Part shown: positions 7,542 through 9,878 of the stretch, piece after piece
Layout: each line of letters starts with the position of its first letter
Numbering within the stretch: the stretch's first letter is position 1
DNA from: Candidatus Rokuibacteriota bacterium
GTDB taxonomy: Bacteria; Methylomirabilota; Methylomirabilia; Rokubacteriales; CSP1-6
Direction: 5' to 3'
Length of the DNA: 9,878 nt
Assembly (NCBI GenBank): GCA_003220195.1
Contig: QHRT01000094.1
Span: 1 to 9,878 of the forward strand
Program-made: the position numbers and the translations under genes
The notes under the pieces: generated by a model
Database searches by the model: none
What the model was told of the DNA's origin: nothing
Seen by the model: the letters and a program-made list of their open reading frames with translations, nothing else

Positions 7542-9878
7542 ATGCGTCTCCAGTCACTGACTCTGCACGGCTTCAAGTCGTTCGGCGACAAGACGACGCT
7601 CGAGATCCTGCCGGGAATCACCGGCATCGTCGGTCCCAACGGGTGCGGCAAGTCGAACCTGTCCGAGGCGGTCCGCTGGGCCCTCGGCGAGCAGAGCGCG
7701 AAATCATTGCGGGGCCACAGGATGGAGGACTTGATCTTCCACGGCTCGGCGTCGCGCAAGCCCGTCGGTCTGGCCGAAGTCGAGCTGACGTTCGTGAACG
7801 ACGGCGAGCTCGCGATCCCGTTCAGCGAGGTCTCCGTGATGCGCCGTCTCTACCGGACGGGCGAGAGCGAATATCTCCTGAACAAGGCCGGCTGCCGGCT
7901 GCGCGACATCTTCGACCTGTTTGCCGGTACCGGTGCCAATCCGCGCGCGTACTCCGTCATGGATCAGGACAAGCTGAACCACGTCCTGACGGCGAAGCCG
8001 CACGAGCGGCGGCTGTTCATCGAGGAAGCCGCGGGCATCGCGCGGTACAAGCAGCAGCGCTCCGAGACCCAGGGCAAGCTCGAGGCGACCCGGCAGAATC
8101 TCGTTCGCGTGCGCGACGTCATGGACGAGGTGCGGCGCCAGCTCGGCTCGCTCGAGCGTCAGGCCAGAAAGGCGCAGCAGTACAAAGCCCTGGAGCAGGA
8201 GCGCCGCGAGCTCGCGCTGGCGCTCGTCGCCGCCGATTACGTGGCGCTCACGTCGGCCGCGGCGCGGGCGGCCGAGGAGATCGGTCGCCTGCGAGTCGAC
8301 GAAGAGCAGTTGGGCGTCCGTGTGGCCGCACTCGCCGGAGCCGAAGCCCGTCAGCGCGAGTCGATCCAGACGAGCGATCACCGGCTCTCCGACTTGCGCC
8401 AGTCGGTTCACAAAATTCAGGGCGAGCTGGAGCGCCTGCTCGAGCGCCGCGAGCAGATGGGGGTCTCGATCCGGGAGTCGACGGAGGAAGCCGCGCGGCT
8501 CGAGACCGAAATCCGCGCGATGGAGCAGCGGCTCGTCGGACTCGCCGGCGAGCGGGAGACGCTCGGGAGCGCGCTTGGCGAGGCCGAGACGGTGGCCGGT
8601 GAGCGCGCCGCCGCAGCGCAGGCGCTCGAGTCCGAAATGAACCAGCACCGTGCAGGGCTCGGCGCCGATCGGGAGCGTCTGGAGGCGCTGCGCCTCGAGC
8701 AGGTGCGTCTGGTCTCCGAACGGACCGACCTCGTGCGCAGCGCGGCCGAGCTGCGCGAGCGCGAAGCGCAGCTCTTGCGGCGCGTCGAGCGGCTCGCCGC
8801 GGAGCTCGCCGGAACCGAAGCCGAGGCAGCGCAACTCGCCGGCACGCGGGAAACGGTCGAAGCCGCCAGGGTGCGCGCGGTCGGCGAGTTGTTGGAATTC
8901 GTGGCGGAACGGGAACTGCTGGAGAAGGACCTCGGAGATCGGGAGCACCGACTGGCCGGCGAGCAGGCGCGGGTCGCCGAGCTGCGCGTGGCTTTCGCCG
9001 GGCGTCGCTCGAGCCTCGAATCGCTTCGCGAGCTCGAGCGTGCGCGCGAGGGCTACGGCGCAGGCGTCCGTGCCATCTTCGCCGAGGATGGACGCGCCCG
9101 GCTCCGTGGCGTGGTCGGCACCGTCGCCGATCTGCTCGACGTCCCGCCCGACCTCGAGCGCCCGGTCGAAGCGGCCCTCGGCGAGCGTCTCGAGTGGATC
9201 GTGGTCGAGCGTTACGAGGACGCCCGCGCCGCGGTCCAGTTCCTCGAGCGCGAAGGTGGCGGGACCGCCGCATTCCTCCCCCTCGAGTACCTCGCCGGCG
9301 GAACGAACGGCCATGGCCCCGCGCACGACAGCGGCGACGGACCGCACGCCGATGACCCGGGCGAGATCGTGCGACACGTCGCGCGGCGGGTGAGAGCGCA
9401 GGCGCCGGGCCTGGTGCGCCACCTGCTCGGCCAGGTGCTTCTGGCCGACGACCTCGAGCACGCCGAAATGCTCTGGCGGCGCAATGGGGTCGTCGCGACC
9501 TACGTGACGCCGTCGGGAGAGGTCCTGGACGCCGGATGGCTCCGGGGTGGCTCACGGAGCGCGAATGTGGAGCACTCGCTGCTCGCGCGCAAAAGGGAGC
9601 TGCGAGAGCTGGAGACCGAAGTCGACCGGCTCGACGTCGCGGTGACCGAGGGACAGGCTCGCATCGCTGCGCTCGATGCCGAAGCCGCGGCGTTCCGCTC
9701 GCGAATTCCGGCGATCGCCGACGCGATCAAGGCGGGCGAAGCGGCGCGCGTCGCCAGCGAGAAGGATCTCGAGCAATGGGCGCGCGAGCACGAGCGGGTC
9801 GAGCGTCATCAGTCGACGATCGTCGTCGAGTCGCGTCAGGTGAAGACGGAGACCGACGAGGCGTCGTCGATCCGCGAG
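7542..9878 (+). CDS. smc: Chromosome partition protein SMC (partial, cut by window edge)
   Basis: The frame is open from ATG 7542 to the last base, giving 779 residues of an expected 1150-1200. SMC dimers, with ScpA/ScpB, organise and segregate the chromosome by ATP-driven loop extrusion. The N-terminal head has Walker A GPNGCGKS at 31-38, the ALGEQSAKSLRG and MEDLIFHGS segments, and HERRLFIEEAAGIARYK at about 154-170. The Q-loop glutamine (Q142) sits in MDQDK, where most SMCs have QG. A first coiled coil covers about 170-500. The hinge (about 503-672) runs from GYGAGVRAI to LRGGSRS and contains a Gly/His/Asp-rich linker (586-607). The second coiled coil begins at about 678. The C-terminal signature motif and Walker B lie beyond the window, so intactness cannot be judged. 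The start gives the canonical MRLQSLTLHGFKSF and has no Shine-Dalgarno. Confidence 0.95.
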   Translation, partial: MRLQSLTLHGFKSFGDKTTLEILPGITGIVGPNGCGKSNLSEAVRWALGEQSAKSLRGHRMEDLIFHGSASRKPVGLAEVELTFVNDGELAIPFSEVSVMRRLYRTGESEYLLNKAGCRLRDIFDLFAGTGANPRAYSVMDQDKLNHVLTAKPHERRLFIEEAAGIARYKQQRSETQGKLEATRQNLVRVRDVMDEVRRQLGSLERQARKAQQYKALEQERRELALALVAADYVALTSAAARAAEEIGRLRVDEEQLGVRVAALAGAEARQRESIQTSDHRLSDLRQSVHKIQGELERLLERREQMGVSIRESTEEAARLETEIRAMEQRLVGLAGERETLGSALGEAETVAGERAAAAQALESEMNQHRAGLGADRERLEALRLEQVRLVSERTDLVRSAAELREREAQLLRRVERLAAELAGTEAEAAQLAGTRETVEAARVRAVGELLEFVAERELLEKDLGDREHRLAGEQARVAELRVAFAGRRSSLESLRELERAREGYGAGVRAIFAEDGRARLRGVVGTVADLLDVPPDLERPVEAALGERLEWIVVERYEDARAAVQFLEREGGGTAAFLPLEYLAGGTNGHGPAHDSGDGPHADDPGEIVRHVARRVRAQAPGLVRHLLGQVLLADDLEHAEMLWRRNGVVATYVTPSGEVLDAGWLRGGSRSANVEHSLLARKRELRELETEVDRLDVAVTEGQARIAALDAEAAAFRSRIPAIADAIKAGEAARVASEKDLEQWAREHERVERHQSTIVVESRQVKTETDEASSIRE

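Noticed and set aside
7704..9461. A 585-codon minus-strand open frame antisense to smc
   Set aside because: It lies wholly opposite a convincing SMC reading frame and arises from high-GC codon bias. Its translation shows no family motif.

Overview
This is a GC-rich bacterial chromosome segment in which almost every base is explained by core housekeeping genes. Six genes are supported. One is cut by the left edge on the minus strand. Five run left to right on the plus strand: a rhomboid protease, tlyA, nadK, recN and secA, followed by smc, which is cut by the right edge. I see no mobile element, CRISPR array, tRNA, rRNA or sign of horizontal transfer.

Layout. Bases 1-85 (minus) encode the signal peptide of a divergently transcribed exported protein. 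Bases 86-442 are an intergenic region carrying that gene's C/A-rich leader and a 15-base palindrome. The rhomboid gene (443-1159), tlyA (1168-1974) and nadK (1971-2822) are packed without real gaps and look like one transcription unit. A 107-base gap with a strong inverted repeat and a promoter-like pair precedes recN (2930-4597). A 44-base gap with a perfect TATAAT precedes secA (4648-7449). secA ends in a textbook intrinsic terminator (7474-7504), and smc starts at 7542 behind its own promoter-like sequence.

Function. tlyA-nadK-recN is a widely conserved bacterial neighbourhood (rRNA methylation, NADP supply, DNA break repair). Here it is flanked by a membrane protease and by secA and smc, so the region combines membrane protein quality control, ribosome modification, cofactor synthesis, recombination, protein export and chromosome organisation. 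recN and smc are both SMC-type ATPases.

Organism. The base composition, the signal peptide, the SecA with a zinc-binding tail and a 17-18 residue insertion in its first nucleotide-binding domain, and the gene order suggest a deep-branching, mostly uncultured, high-GC bacterium. A Methylomirabilota/Rokubacteria-like lineage is my best guess from memory of similar SecA inserts, but this is low confidence and no tree was built.

The most interesting pattern is regulatory. Four of the five complete or right-hand plus-strand genes after the rhomboid gene's start region (tlyA, recN, secA, smc) have a -10-like hexamer ending only 5-8 bases before the start codon and no Shine-Dalgarno sequence, which predicts leaderless mRNAs. 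nadK and the minus-strand gene do have Shine-Dalgarno sequences. I found no convincing undescribed multi-gene system.
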